In this document: one piece after another, positions 35,029 through 42,668 of the stretch
Layout of the letters: each line of letters opens with the position of its first letter
Position numbering within the stretch: the first letter of the stretch is position 1
Source: Streptomyces sp. H39-S7
GTDB lineage: Bacteria; Actinomycetota; Actinomycetes; Streptomycetales; Streptomycetaceae
Assembly (NCBI RefSeq): GCF_027158205.1
Contig: NZ_JAPVLU010000032.1
Coordinates: forward strand, 53,088 to 117,087
DNA: 64,000 nt
Direction: 5' to 3'
Translations under genes and position numbers: made by a program
The notes under the pieces: model-generated
What the model was told of the DNA's origin: nothing
The model's database searches: none
What the model saw: the letters and a program-made list of their open reading frames with translations, nothing else

Positions 35029-36092
35029 ACCGCTACCCCCTCTTCTACGTCGGACTTCTCGGTGGCGAACGCGGGCTGCTCGCCGGAACCGGACGGGTCG
35101 GCACCGCCGGACGGAGCTCCCTGGTCCGGCTTCTGGCCGGTGATGGAGAGGAACACCTCGTCCAGGCTGGGGAGATGCGTCCCAATGCCGGAGAGGCCGA
35201 AACCGCGGGCGCCCAGCAGCCCGACCACCGACGTCAGTTGCTCGTCGCTGAGGATCGGGACGTTCAGTACGCCCTCCGCGTGGTCGATGGTGGCGCCGGC
35301 CACCCCGTCCAGCCCGGCCTGCGCGAGCGCGGTCGACATCGCGGGCAGCGACACCGTGTCGATCGGCCGGATCTGCAGGGTGCGCCCGCCGACCTTGGCC
35401 TTGAGCTCGTCGACCCGGCCGTTGGCGATGACCCGGCCGCGGTCGATGACCGTCAGCTCGTCGGCGAGCTGCTCGGCCTCCTCCATGTACTGCGTGGTCA
35501 GCAGGACCGTGGCGCCCTCGGCGACCATGCGCTTGACCTCGGCCCACACCTCGTTGCGGGTGCGGGGGTCCAGGCCCGTCGTCGGCTCGTCCAGATAGAG
35601 CACCGACGGGTTGCCGATCATGGAGGCCGCCAGGTCGAGCCGGCGCCGCATGCCGCCGGAGTACCCGCTCGCCGGCCGCTTGGCGGCCTCGGTGAGCGAG
35701 AACCGCTCCAGCAGCCCGTCGGCGCGGGACTTCGCGTCCTTGCGGGAGAGATCGAGCAGCCGCCCGATCATGTAGAGGTTCTCCCAGCCGGAGAGCTTCT
35801 CGTCCACCGAGGCGTACTGCCCCGTCAGACCGATCACCCGGCGCAGCTGCCGCGGCTGCTTCAGTACGTCGTATCCGGCGACCCGGGCACTGCCCGCGTC
35901 CGGCTGGATCAGGGTGGAGAGCACCCGGACCAGCGTCGTCTTCCCGGCGCCGTTCGGCCCCAGGACACCCAGTACGGTGCCCTGCCGTACATCGAGGTCC
36001 ACACCGTCCAGGGCCTTCGTCTCACCATAGTGCTTGACCAGCCCCCGTACCTCGACGGCGGCGCCCACTTTGTCACTCTGTCGCGTCGTCAT
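35025..36092 (-). CDS. DrrA-family ABC exporter ATPase
   Basis: A 355-residue ATPase of the daunorubicin-resistance DrrA family. Walker A is GPNGAGKTT (about 43-51), the Q-loop is in LTGQYASVDE, the signature is YSGGMRRRLDLAASM and Walker B is VLYLDEPTTGLDPRTR. The C-terminal DrrA extension (about 225-355) ends in an acidic Ser/Pro tail. No Shine-Dalgarno sequence is visible before the ATG, so the transcript may be leaderless. The upstream 100 bp hold five heptamer repeats typical of a SARP target. Confidence 0.93.
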   Translation of the reverse strand: MTTRQSDKVGAAVEVRGLVKHYGETKALDGVDLDVRQGTVLGVLGPNGAGKTTLVRVLSTLIQPDAGSARVAGYDVLKQPRQLRRVIGLTGQYASVDEKLSGWENLYMIGRLLDLSRKDAKSRADGLLERFSLTEAAKRPASGYSGGMRRRLDLAASMIGNPSVLYLDEPTTGLDPRTRNEVWAEVKRMVAEGATVLLTTQYMEEAEQLADELTVIDRGRVIANGRVDELKAKVGGRTLQIRPIDTVSLPAMSTALAQAGLDGVAGATIDHAEGVLNVPILSDEQLTSVVGLLGARGFGLSGIGTHLPSLDEVFLSITGQKPDQGAPSGGADPSGSGEQPAFATEKSDVEEGVAV

Positions 36093-36114
36093 GGGTCAAC
36101 CATGGCGCGGCCCG

Positions 36115-36189
36115 CTGACAGCGGACCGACACGGCCCTGACACCGCGCCCACCGGCCTGACACGGCGATCACATGGCGCCGGCCGACAC
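36115..36189 (-). promoter_or_regulatory. Heptamer direct repeats (candidate SARP binding site) upstream of drrA
   Basis: The heptamer [CT]TGTC[AG]G-type unit appears on the coding strand as GTGTCAG (36143-36137), GTGTCGG (36132-36126) and CTGTCAG (36121-36115), exactly 11 bp apart. Two further copies lie upstream at 36163-36157 and 36189-36183. Three direct repeats one helical turn apart are the established layout of SARP/AfsR binding sites. The last repeat ends 22 bp before the drrA ATG. Confidence 0.5.
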
Positions 36190-36194
36190 AGCCC

Positions 36195-36980
36195 TCAGGC
36201 GGTCGGAACGGTGACCAGGTGCTTGCCGGTGGAGGTGACGACGTCGAAGCCGGTGATGTCGGCGGGGGAGAGGCCCGCCGCGCCCTGGACGGTGAGCGGT
36301 TCGGGCTGCGCGGTGGTGCCGTACCCGGCTGCCGGGACCGACCAGGTGGCGACGGTCTGCCGGCTGCCGTCCCGGCCCACGGCCACGAGGCTGCAGGTCA
36401 GCGGGCCGTTGACCCCGGAGAGCCGGAGATCGATCTGGGTGCCCCACTTCTTGCCGGTGACGCCGACCGTGGCATTGGCCCCGGTCGCCGGGTCGCCCCC
36501 GGTGAACTGCACGGCCGCCGCCTGCGGCGACGAGCCGTCCTGCTGGGTGACGAGGACCGCGACGGCCGAGCCGCACAGGGCCAGCACTCCGCAGGCCGCC
36601 AGCGCGAGCACCAGCCGCCGGCCGCGGCCGGGCCGCCGCCGCGAGGGCCGGTGCGTCGAGATCTGCGGGGCCGGCTGTACGGGGGGTCGCGCGACGGGCT
36701 CGGGATAGGGCTGGTGGAAGGGCTGCGCGGGCGGGCGCGCGGACGTCGCACCCGGCGGCCACTCCCGCACGGGCTCCGGCATGCCGCCGCTCTGCCGCAG
36801 CTCACCGAGGAGCGGTACGAGTCCGCTCAGCTCGTCCAGCTGCCGTCCGCACTGCTCGCAGTCCACGAGGTGCTGCTCGAAACGCGTCATCGCGTCGTCG
36901 TCCAGCGCGCCGATGAGGTAGGCGCCGACCTCCGTGTGCGGGTCGAGGGGCGCCCCCGGCCCGGGTGCGTACTCGGTCAT
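36195..36980 (-). CDS. Zinc-binding anti-sigma factor, membrane-anchored
   Basis: A 261-residue anti-sigma factor. The N-terminal ZAS-type zinc domain has H...HLVDCEQC (Cys pair near 41 and 44). A Pro-rich linker spans about 65-110, then one transmembrane helix (LVLALAACGVLALCGSAVAVLV, about 120-142) and an extracytoplasmic domain of about 115 residues. It probably holds the neighbouring sigma factor until a signal outside the membrane releases it. Its ATG overlaps the sigma gene stop (ATGA), giving equal production of both. Confidence 0.9.
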   Translation of the reverse strand: MTEYAPGPGAPLDPHTEVGAYLIGALDDDAMTRFEQHLVDCEQCGRQLDELSGLVPLLGELRQSGGMPEPVREWPPGATSARPPAQPFHQPYPEPVARPPVQPAPQISTHRPSRRRPGRGRRLVLALAACGVLALCGSAVAVLVTQQDGSSPQAAAVQFTGGDPATGANATVGVTGKKWGTQIDLRLSGVNGPLTCSLVAVGRDGSRQTVATWSVPAAGYGTTAQPEPLTVQGAAGLSPADITGFDVVTSTGKHLVTVPTA

Positions 36981-37570
36981 GAGGTGGTCACCCCTCTCTC
37001 CTCCAGTGCGTTCCTGAGCGCGCGCAGGGCGTAGAACACCCGTGAGCGCACCGTGCCGGGCGGTACGCCCAGCTCGTCCGCCGCCTCGTTCACCGTACGG
37101 CCCGCGAAGTACGTCTCGATCAGCACCTGCCGGTGCGCCTCGGTCAGATCGCCGAGGGCGTCGGAGATCGTCATGAGCCGCAGCGACCGGTCGAGTTCGT
37201 CCTCTGCGGGCAGCTGGTCGAGCGCGGCCGGCGGAGCCTCCGGCGGCCGGGACTGCCGGCTGCGATGGCCGTCGATCACGATACGTCGCGCGACGGTCAC
37301 CAGCCAGGGCCGCAGCGAACGGGCCGCCGGATCCAGCCTTCCCGCGCTCTTCCAGGCCCGCAGCAGCGTCTCCTGGACGACGTCTTCCGCCAGATACCGG
37401 TCACCACCCACCAGGTTCAGCACAAAGCCCAGCAGCGCGCCCGCGTGTTCGCGATACAGCGCGCGCATGAATTCCTCTTCCGGGAGCGGCCCGGTGGCAT
37501 CCCCGTCCACGGCGGCATCCTGTCGTACCGGGCGCCGCGGCGCGAGTGTCGGCGTTGAGTTGTTCCGCAT
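36977..37570 (-). CDS. ECF RNA polymerase sigma factor
   Basis: A 197-residue ECF sigma factor. Region 2 spans about 36-105 (LYREHAGALLGFVLNLVGG, EDVVQETLLRAWKSAGRLD, RPWLVTVARRIVIDGHRSR). Region 4 is at about 135-190 (LTEAHRQVLIETYFAGRTVNEAADELGVPPGTVRSRVFYALRALR), with the helix-turn-helix visible. Its ATG overlaps the stop of the upstream lipoprotein gene by one base (TGATG), and its stop overlaps the anti-sigma start. The three genes therefore form one coupled unit, probably autoregulated. Confidence 0.94.
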   Translation of the reverse strand: MRNNSTPTLAPRRPVRQDAAVDGDATGPLPEEEFMRALYREHAGALLGFVLNLVGGDRYLAEDVVQETLLRAWKSAGRLDPAARSLRPWLVTVARRIVIDGHRSRQSRPPEAPPAALDQLPAEDELDRSLRLMTISDALGDLTEAHRQVLIETYFAGRTVNEAADELGVPPGTVRSRVFYALRALRNALEERGVTTS

Positions 37571-38115
37571 CAGTAACCGTTCGACCCGGTATCGGACGGC
37601 GCGGGCGACTGCGCCACGCCCCCGGCCTTCGTGCCGTCCGGGGCCACCACGAACCAGGTGCCCCCGACACCCTGACCGTTGGTTTCGCCGGCCTTGGCGT
37701 CCCCGCCGTAGCGGTAGAGCGGCCGGCCGCCGAGCGTCGCCTGCTTGCTGCCGTCGGCGCGGGTGACGGTGCCGACGAGGTTCTGGTCGACGCCCTTGAC
37801 GGCGCTGTCCCGGACCGCGGCGACGGGGGGCCAGATGGTCGCGCACTGCCCGGCGCAGTTGGACACCGGCGGAGCCGTTCTGTCCTTGTCGAACCGGTAG
37901 AGCGTGAAGCCCTGGGCGTCCGTGACGATCGCGCCCAGCTTGGCGTCCCGCCCGGTCGCCAGCCCGGCGCCGCCCGCGGCCGACGAGGACGAGGCGGGGG
38001 GAGGCGACGCGGTTCCGCCGTAGTCGTTCGAGGATCCGCACGCGCTGAGTGCCAGCAGCGCCGCGGCGGCGCACGCTCCGGCCGCCGCCGTCCTGCCGGT
38101 GAGGGTGATGGGCAT
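37570..38115 (-). CDS. Lipoprotein with two YxFxxD/YxYxxD repeats
   Basis: A 181-residue lipoprotein. The signal peptide ends at lipobox LSAC (near residue 25). A Ser/Pro linker follows, then two copies of the secreted-repeat unit: LYRFDKDRTAPPVSNCAGQCATIWPP (about 77) and PLYRYGGDAKAGETNGQGVGGTWFVV (about 132). This matches the widespread 'Yx[FWY]xxD' lipoproteins of unknown function; the CAGQC pair may bind a metal or heme. It heads the sigma/anti-sigma operon and could be the sensed or effector component. The ATG is preceded by GGGAAG. Confidence 0.85.
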   Translation of the reverse strand: MPITLTGRTAAAGACAAAALLALSACGSSNDYGGTASPPPASSSSAAGGAGLATGRDAKLGAIVTDAQGFTLYRFDKDRTAPPVSNCAGQCATIWPPVAAVRDSAVKGVDQNLVGTVTRADGSKQATLGGRPLYRYGGDAKAGETNGQGVGGTWFVVAPDGTKAGGVAQSPAPSDTGSNGY

Positions 38116-38241
38116 GATGACTTCCCGTACTGTGCGGGGTTCGCCGCCGCTGGCGGCGCTCACCCTGTAGTACGCATCCCGGACCCGGACGACTCACCCG
38201 CGGGCGAACGAGTCCTTCCGGATCCGGGAGTGCCTCACGTC

Positions 38242-39105
38242 CTAGTGGAAGCTGTGCTCCTCGGCCGGGTACGCCCCGCCGGTGACGTCCTCGGCGAAGG
38301 CCTTGGCCGCGTCGCCGAGCGCCGAGCGCAGCTGCGCGTACTGCTTGACGAAGCGCGGCACGCGGTCGCCGGTCATGCCCGCCATGTCGGTCCACACCAG
38401 CACCTGGGCGTCGCACTCGGCCCCGGCGCCGATGCCGACGGTCGGGATGTGCAGCGACCGGGTGACCTCGGCGGCCAGATCGGCCGGCACCAGCTCCAGG
38501 ACGACCGCGAAGGCGCCGGCGTCCTGCGCCGCCTTCGCGTCGCGCAGCAGCTGGTGGGCGGCCTCGTCACCGCGGCCCTGGACGCGGTAGCCCATGGCGT
38601 TGACGGACTGCGGGGTCAGGCCGAGGTGCGACATGACCGGGATCCCGGACCGGACGATCAGCTCGGTCTGGGCCAGCGAGCGCTCGCCGCCCTCCAGCTT
38701 GACCGCCTGCACCCCGGCCTCCTTGACCAGCCGGGTCGCGCTGCGCAGCGCCTGGACCGGGCCCTCCTGGTAGGAGCCGAACGTGAGGTCGCCGACGATC
38801 AGGGCGCGGCTGGTGCCGCGGACGACGGCCGCGGAGAGCATCGTCATCTGGTCCATGGTGACCGGGACGGTGGTGTCGTAGCCCAGGTGACAGTTGCCCA
38901 TCGAGTCGCCGACCAGCAGCACCGGGATTCCGGCCTCGTCGAAGACGGAGGCGGTCACGGCGTCGTAGGCGGTGAGCATGGGCCACTTCTCGCCGCGGTC
39001 CTTGGCGGCGGTGATGTCGCGGACGGTGATACGGCGCGTGCCCGTGCCCCCGTACAGCGCGCGGACGCTGTCGGATTGCTTCTGGGCAGCCGGAATCTGC
39101 GTCAT
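38242..39105 (-). CDS. panB: 3-methyl-2-oxobutanoate hydroxymethyltransferase
   Basis: A 287-residue enzyme that transfers a hydroxymethyl group from methylene-tetrahydrofolate to alpha-ketoisovalerate, the first step of pantothenate synthesis. Signatures are KWPMLTAYDAVTASVFDEAGIPVLLVGDSMG, metal ligands in VGDS and in VKLEGG, and PVMSHLGLTPQSVN. The start was set at the second Met, because GAAGGAG lies eight bases before it; an upstream ATG seven codons earlier has no such site. It is divergent from the MFS exporter gene. Confidence 0.96.
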   Translation of the reverse strand: MTQIPAAQKQSDSVRALYGGTGTRRITVRDITAAKDRGEKWPMLTAYDAVTASVFDEAGIPVLLVGDSMGNCHLGYDTTVPVTMDQMTMLSAAVVRGTSRALIVGDLTFGSYQEGPVQALRSATRLVKEAGVQAVKLEGGERSLAQTELIVRSGIPVMSHLGLTPQSVNAMGYRVQGRGDEAAHQLLRDAKAAQDAGAFAVVLELVPADLAAEVTRSLHIPTVGIGAGAECDAQVLVWTDMAGMTGDRVPRFVKQYAQLRSALGDAAKAFAEDVTGGAYPAEEHSFH

Positions 39106-39219
39106 TGCAACGGCTCCTTCAGTCATCTCGAGGCACCCTGACGGCGTCCCCGGATCCCTTCCATGCTGGCACGTGCGGGCGCCAACGCAAAGAGCCCCCT
39201 TATTTTTACCCCTGCTTTA

Positions 39220-39242
39220 CGATACGAGACGGTCCCGTATCG
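39220..39242. promoter_or_regulatory. Palindromic operator, probably for the TetR regulator
   Basis: CGATACG and CGTATCG form perfect 7-bp arms of a 23-bp near-palindrome (centre GAGACGGTCC), 24 bp upstream of the MFS start. The position and form fit a TetR-family operator. The regulator encoded by the second gene of the operon is the obvious ligand. Confidence 0.7.
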
Positions 39243-39265
39243 GAAATGCGGGCTAGCGTGGAGCC

Positions 39266-40858
39266 ATGTCCATACCCTCGAGTCAGAGCCGGGCCATCCC
39301 CGAGGCGATCCACCGCCGCCGGTGGGCGGTCCTCACCGTCCTGCTGTTCAGCCTCCTGGTGGTGGTGCTGGACAACTCCATCCTCAATGTGGCGATGAAG
39401 ACGATCGCCCAGCCCGCCCCCACCGGCCTCGGCGCCACCCAGAGCCAGCTCGAATGGGCGATCAACTCCTACACCCTGGTCTTCGCGGGGCTGCTGTTCA
39501 CGGCCGGGCTGCTGGGTGACCGGCTGGGCCGCAAGAAGGTGCTGCTCTTCGGCATGCTCGTCTTCGGCATCGGCTCCGCGCTCTCCGCGGTGTCCGACTC
39601 GTCGGGGCAGCTCATCGCCTTCCGTGCCGTGATGGGCTTCGGTGGCGCGTTCATCATGCCCGCGACGCTCGCGATCATCATGAACGTCTTCGAGCGCGAG
39701 GAGCAGCCCAAGGCCATCGGCATCTGGACCGGCGTGGTCGGCCTGGCCATCGCGATCGGCCCGATCACCGGCGGCGCGCTGCTGGAGCACTTCTGGTGGG
39801 GCTCGGTCTTCCTGATCAACGTGCCGATCGTGGCCGTCGCCCTGATCGCGATGGTCATCCTGGTGCCCGACTCGAAGGACCCCCACCCGGGCCGCCTCGA
39901 CCCCGTCGGCGTGCTGCTCTCCGTCGTCGGCCTGGTCGTGCTGATCTACGGGATCATCAAGGGCGGTCAGCTCGGCGACTTCACCCAGCCCAAGGTCTGG
40001 GTGACGATCCTGGCCGGCCTCGTCGTGATCGCGGGCTTCGTGCTGTACGAGAAGCGCAGCGACCACCCCGCCTTCGACGTCAACTACTTCCGCAACCGGC
40101 AGTTCTCGGCGTCGGTCGCCGCCATAGGACTGGTCTTCTTCGCGCTCATGGGCGTGACGTTCTTCGTCGTCTTCTACACGCAGAGCGTGCGCGGTTACAG
40201 CGCCCTGCAGTCCGGCGTGCTGCTGCTGCCGCTCGCCGCCGCCCAGATGATCTTCGCGCCACGCGCCCGGCTGGCCGTCGACCGGTTCGGCCCGCGTGCG
40301 GTGTGCGCGATGGGCCTGGCGCTGACGGCCGTCGCGTTCCTCGGCTTCCTGCTGCTCGACCAGGACAGCCCCATCTGGATCCTGGAAGTGCTCTTCTTCC
40401 TGATGGGCACGGCGATGGCCCACGTCATGCCGCCCGCCACCGTCATGATCATGTCGTCGCTGCCGCGCGAGAAGGCCGGCTCCGGATCTGCCGTCAACAA
40501 CACCTTCCGGCAGGTCGGCGGCGCCCTCGGGGTGGCCATCCTGGGCTCGCTGCTCTCCACCACCTACCGGAACGGCATCGACAGCCACCTCACCGGTCTG
40601 CCGGCGCCCGCCCGGCACGCGGCCGGCGAGTCCATCCAGGCCACCTACGGCGTCGCCGAGAACATGGGGCCCGCGGGCAAGGCGCTGCTGCAGCCCGCCA
40701 ACGCCGCCTTCATCCACGCCATGCACATCACCGCGATCGGGTCCGCGTCCGTCGCGGCGATCGGCGCCGTCGTGGTGCTGGCCTTTCTGCCGCGCAGGGA
40801 CGCCGTACCGAAACAGGGCGGAGACCGCGCCCCGGAGGCCGTCGGAGCCGAGCGATGA
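39266..40858 (+). CDS. DHA2-type (14-helix) MFS drug exporter
   Basis: A 530-residue exporter of the EmrB/QacA group. Helix 1 carries the DHA2 motif LDNSILNVAMKTIA, the loop between helices 2 and 3 has LGDRLGRKKVLLFG (motif A), and helix 5 has motif C (GPITGGALLEHFWWGSVFLINVP). About 14 hydrophobic helices are visible. Its stop overlaps the ATG of the TetR gene (ATGA). Induction is probably by a compound that releases TetR from the operator upstream. The exported compound is unknown. Confidence 0.92.
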   Translation: MSIPSSQSRAIPEAIHRRRWAVLTVLLFSLLVVVLDNSILNVAMKTIAQPAPTGLGATQSQLEWAINSYTLVFAGLLFTAGLLGDRLGRKKVLLFGMLVFGIGSALSAVSDSSGQLIAFRAVMGFGGAFIMPATLAIIMNVFEREEQPKAIGIWTGVVGLAIAIGPITGGALLEHFWWGSVFLINVPIVAVALIAMVILVPDSKDPHPGRLDPVGVLLSVVGLVVLIYGIIKGGQLGDFTQPKVWVTILAGLVVIAGFVLYEKRSDHPAFDVNYFRNRQFSASVAAIGLVFFALMGVTFFVVFYTQSVRGYSALQSGVLLLPLAAAQMIFAPRARLAVDRFGPRAVCAMGLALTAVAFLGFLLLDQDSPIWILEVLFFLMGTAMAHVMPPATVMIMSSLPREKAGSGSAVNNTFRQVGGALGVAILGSLLSTTYRNGIDSHLTGLPAPARHAAGESIQATYGVAENMGPAGKALLQPANAAFIHAMHITAIGSASVAAIGAVVVLAFLPRRDAVPKQGGDRAPEAVGAER

Positions 40859-41481
40859 CCGCGAACGGGACGGCGGCGGCCGGGACGGCCGGGCCCGACA
40901 CCGCACCCCGCGGCCGCCCGCGCAGCGCCGCCGCCGACAGCGCGATCACCGAGACGGTGCTCCGGCTGCTGGAGGAGGGCGTCACGATAGGGGAGTTGTC
41001 CATCGAGGGCATCGCCCGCGACGCGGGGGTCGGCAAGGCCACCGTCTACCGGCGCTGGCCGGGCAAGAACGCGCTGCTGATGGAGGTGTTGAACTCGATC
41101 GACGAGCCGACGCCCGAACTGGCGGGCGAATCGGTGCGGGACGACCTGATCACCATCATCGACGCCATCCGGCGGCGCGGCCTCGCCAAGCGCTCGTCGG
41201 CGGTGATGCGCAACATCATCCTGCAGTTCCAGCAGGTCCCCGAGTTGTGGAAGCAGTACCACGACACCGTGGTGGTCAGCCGGCGCGACGCCATGCTCGG
41301 GGTGCTGGTGCGCGGGGTGCGGACCGGCGAGATCCGGGAGGGACTCGACCTCGAACTGCTCGGCGACATATTCGCCGGCCCGATGCTGAGCCGGGCCATG
41401 ATGCGGCCGGGCGCGTCGCTGGAGGACGGGCTCTCGGAGTCGATCGTCGACACGGTCCTGGAGGGCGCGCGCCCGCGGTGA
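40855..41481 (+). CDS. TetR/AcrR-family repressor of the MFS exporter
   Basis: A 208-residue TetR-type regulator. A disordered Ala/Gly/Arg-rich start (about 1-27) is followed by the DNA-binding helix-turn-helix (LSIEGIARDAGVGKATVYRRWPGKNALL, about 49-76) and a helical ligand-binding domain. Coupling by an ATGA overlap to the exporter gene and the 23-bp palindrome before the exporter support local autoregulation of the pair. Confidence 0.92.
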   Translation: MTANGTAAAGTAGPDTAPRGRPRSAAADSAITETVLRLLEEGVTIGELSIEGIARDAGVGKATVYRRWPGKNALLMEVLNSIDEPTPELAGESVRDDLITIIDAIRRRGLAKRSSAVMRNIILQFQQVPELWKQYHDTVVVSRRDAMLGVLVRGVRTGEIREGLDLELLGDIFAGPMLSRAMMRPGASLEDGLSESIVDTVLEGARPR

Positions 41482-41538
41482 CTGGTGCTGACTGAGTTGA
41501 CCGTTATGTACGCGTCTTGTCACAGGGGACGGTGGCGG

Positions 41539-41555
41539 GGGTTCCGGTGGAACCC
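41539..41555 (+). terminator. Hairpin after the TetR gene
   Basis: GGGTTCC and GGAACCC pair with a 3-nt loop, 58 bp after the tetR-type stop. It lies in the 157-bp gap before the VanJ-like gene; no gene is supported in that gap. Confidence 0.5.
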
Positions 41556-41638
41556 GCCGCCCCTTCCGGCCCGTCGGTTCTTATGTCGATCCCTTAGGGT
41601 CGGCATGGCACTCGGCAAGGCAAGTGAGGACCCCCCAC

Positions 41639-42655
41639 ATGACCCAGGCGCACATGACCGACGCGGCCACGGACGGCCCTGAGCCGAACCGTTCAGCCTC
41701 AGGAGCGCGCCGGCGCTTCGGCTGGCAGCGCGACGGCATGTGGCGCAGAGGCATCATCACCGCGGCGCTGGCGGTGATCCTGGCCCTGCTGCTGTCCTTC
41801 CACTCCCACGTGCCGAACCGGATCGGCAACCTCGGCAGCCTGTTGGAGACGTTCCTGCCGTGGCTGGGCCTGACCGTCCCGGTGCTGCTGGTGGTGGCCC
41901 TGCTCCGGCGCTCCGCGACGGCACTGATCGCCGTGCTGCTCCCGGTCATGATCTGGTTCAACCTCTTCGGCGGACTGCTCACCGACAACGCGAAGTCCGG
42001 CGGCAACCTGACGGTGCTCACGCACAACGTGAACGCCGACAACCCCGACCCCACCGGGACCGCGAAGGACGTCATCGCCGCGGGCGCCGACCTCGTGGCG
42101 CTGGAGGAACTGGCGACCGGTCAGGTCGCCACGTACAAGGCGGCGCTCGCCGGCGCCTACCCCTACCACTCCGTGCAGGGCACCGTCGGACTGTGGAGCA
42201 AGTACCCGATCGACGGCGTGCACGCGGTGGACATCAGGCTCGGCTGGACGCGGGCGATGCGGGCCGCCGTCTCCACCCCGCAGGGCCGGATCGCGGTCTA
42301 CGTCGCGCACATGCCGTCGGTGCGGGTGAAGTTCAACGCGGGCTTCACCGCCGGGCAGCGCGACCGCGCGGCGGACGCGCTCGGCGAGTCCATCGTGCGG
42401 GAGCCGCTGGGCAAGGTCGTGCTGATGGGCGACCTCAACGGCACCATGAACGACCGCTCGCTGGCGTCCGTCACCTCGCAGATGCGCTCCACGCAGGGCG
42501 CGGCGGGCAACGGCTTCGGGTTCAGCTGGCCGTCCGACTTCCCGATGGCCCGCATCGACCAGATCATGGTCAAGGGCGTCGAGCCGATGTCGTCCTGGAC
42601 GCTGGAGAAGACGGGCAGTGACCACCTTCCGGTCGCCGCCCGCCTCCAGATGTGA
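41639..42655 (+). CDS. VanJ-like membrane endonuclease/exonuclease/phosphatase-family protein
   Basis: A 338-residue protein with three N-terminal hydrophobic helices (about 32-110), then an EEP domain. EEP motifs are LTVLTHNVNADN (about 125), VALEELATG, GLWSKYPI, VAHMPS, LMGDLNGTMNDRSL, RIDQIMVKG and GSDHLPVAARL, which include the metal and catalytic His/Asp/Asn residues. VanJ of S. coelicolor, in the same family, confers teicoplanin resistance, probably by acting on an undecaprenyl-linked substrate. The ATG was chosen over a GTG 15 bases upstream because GAGG lies before it. Confidence 0.82.
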   Translation: MTQAHMTDAATDGPEPNRSASGARRRFGWQRDGMWRRGIITAALAVILALLLSFHSHVPNRIGNLGSLLETFLPWLGLTVPVLLVVALLRRSATALIAVLLPVMIWFNLFGGLLTDNAKSGGNLTVLTHNVNADNPDPTGTAKDVIAAGADLVALEELATGQVATYKAALAGAYPYHSVQGTVGLWSKYPIDGVHAVDIRLGWTRAMRAAVSTPQGRIAVYVAHMPSVRVKFNAGFTAGQRDRAADALGESIVREPLGKVVLMGDLNGTMNDRSLASVTSQMRSTQGAAGNGFGFSWPSDFPMARIDQIMVKGVEPMSSWTLEKTGSDHLPVAARLQM

Positions 42656-42668
42656 GCCCGGGGACGCG

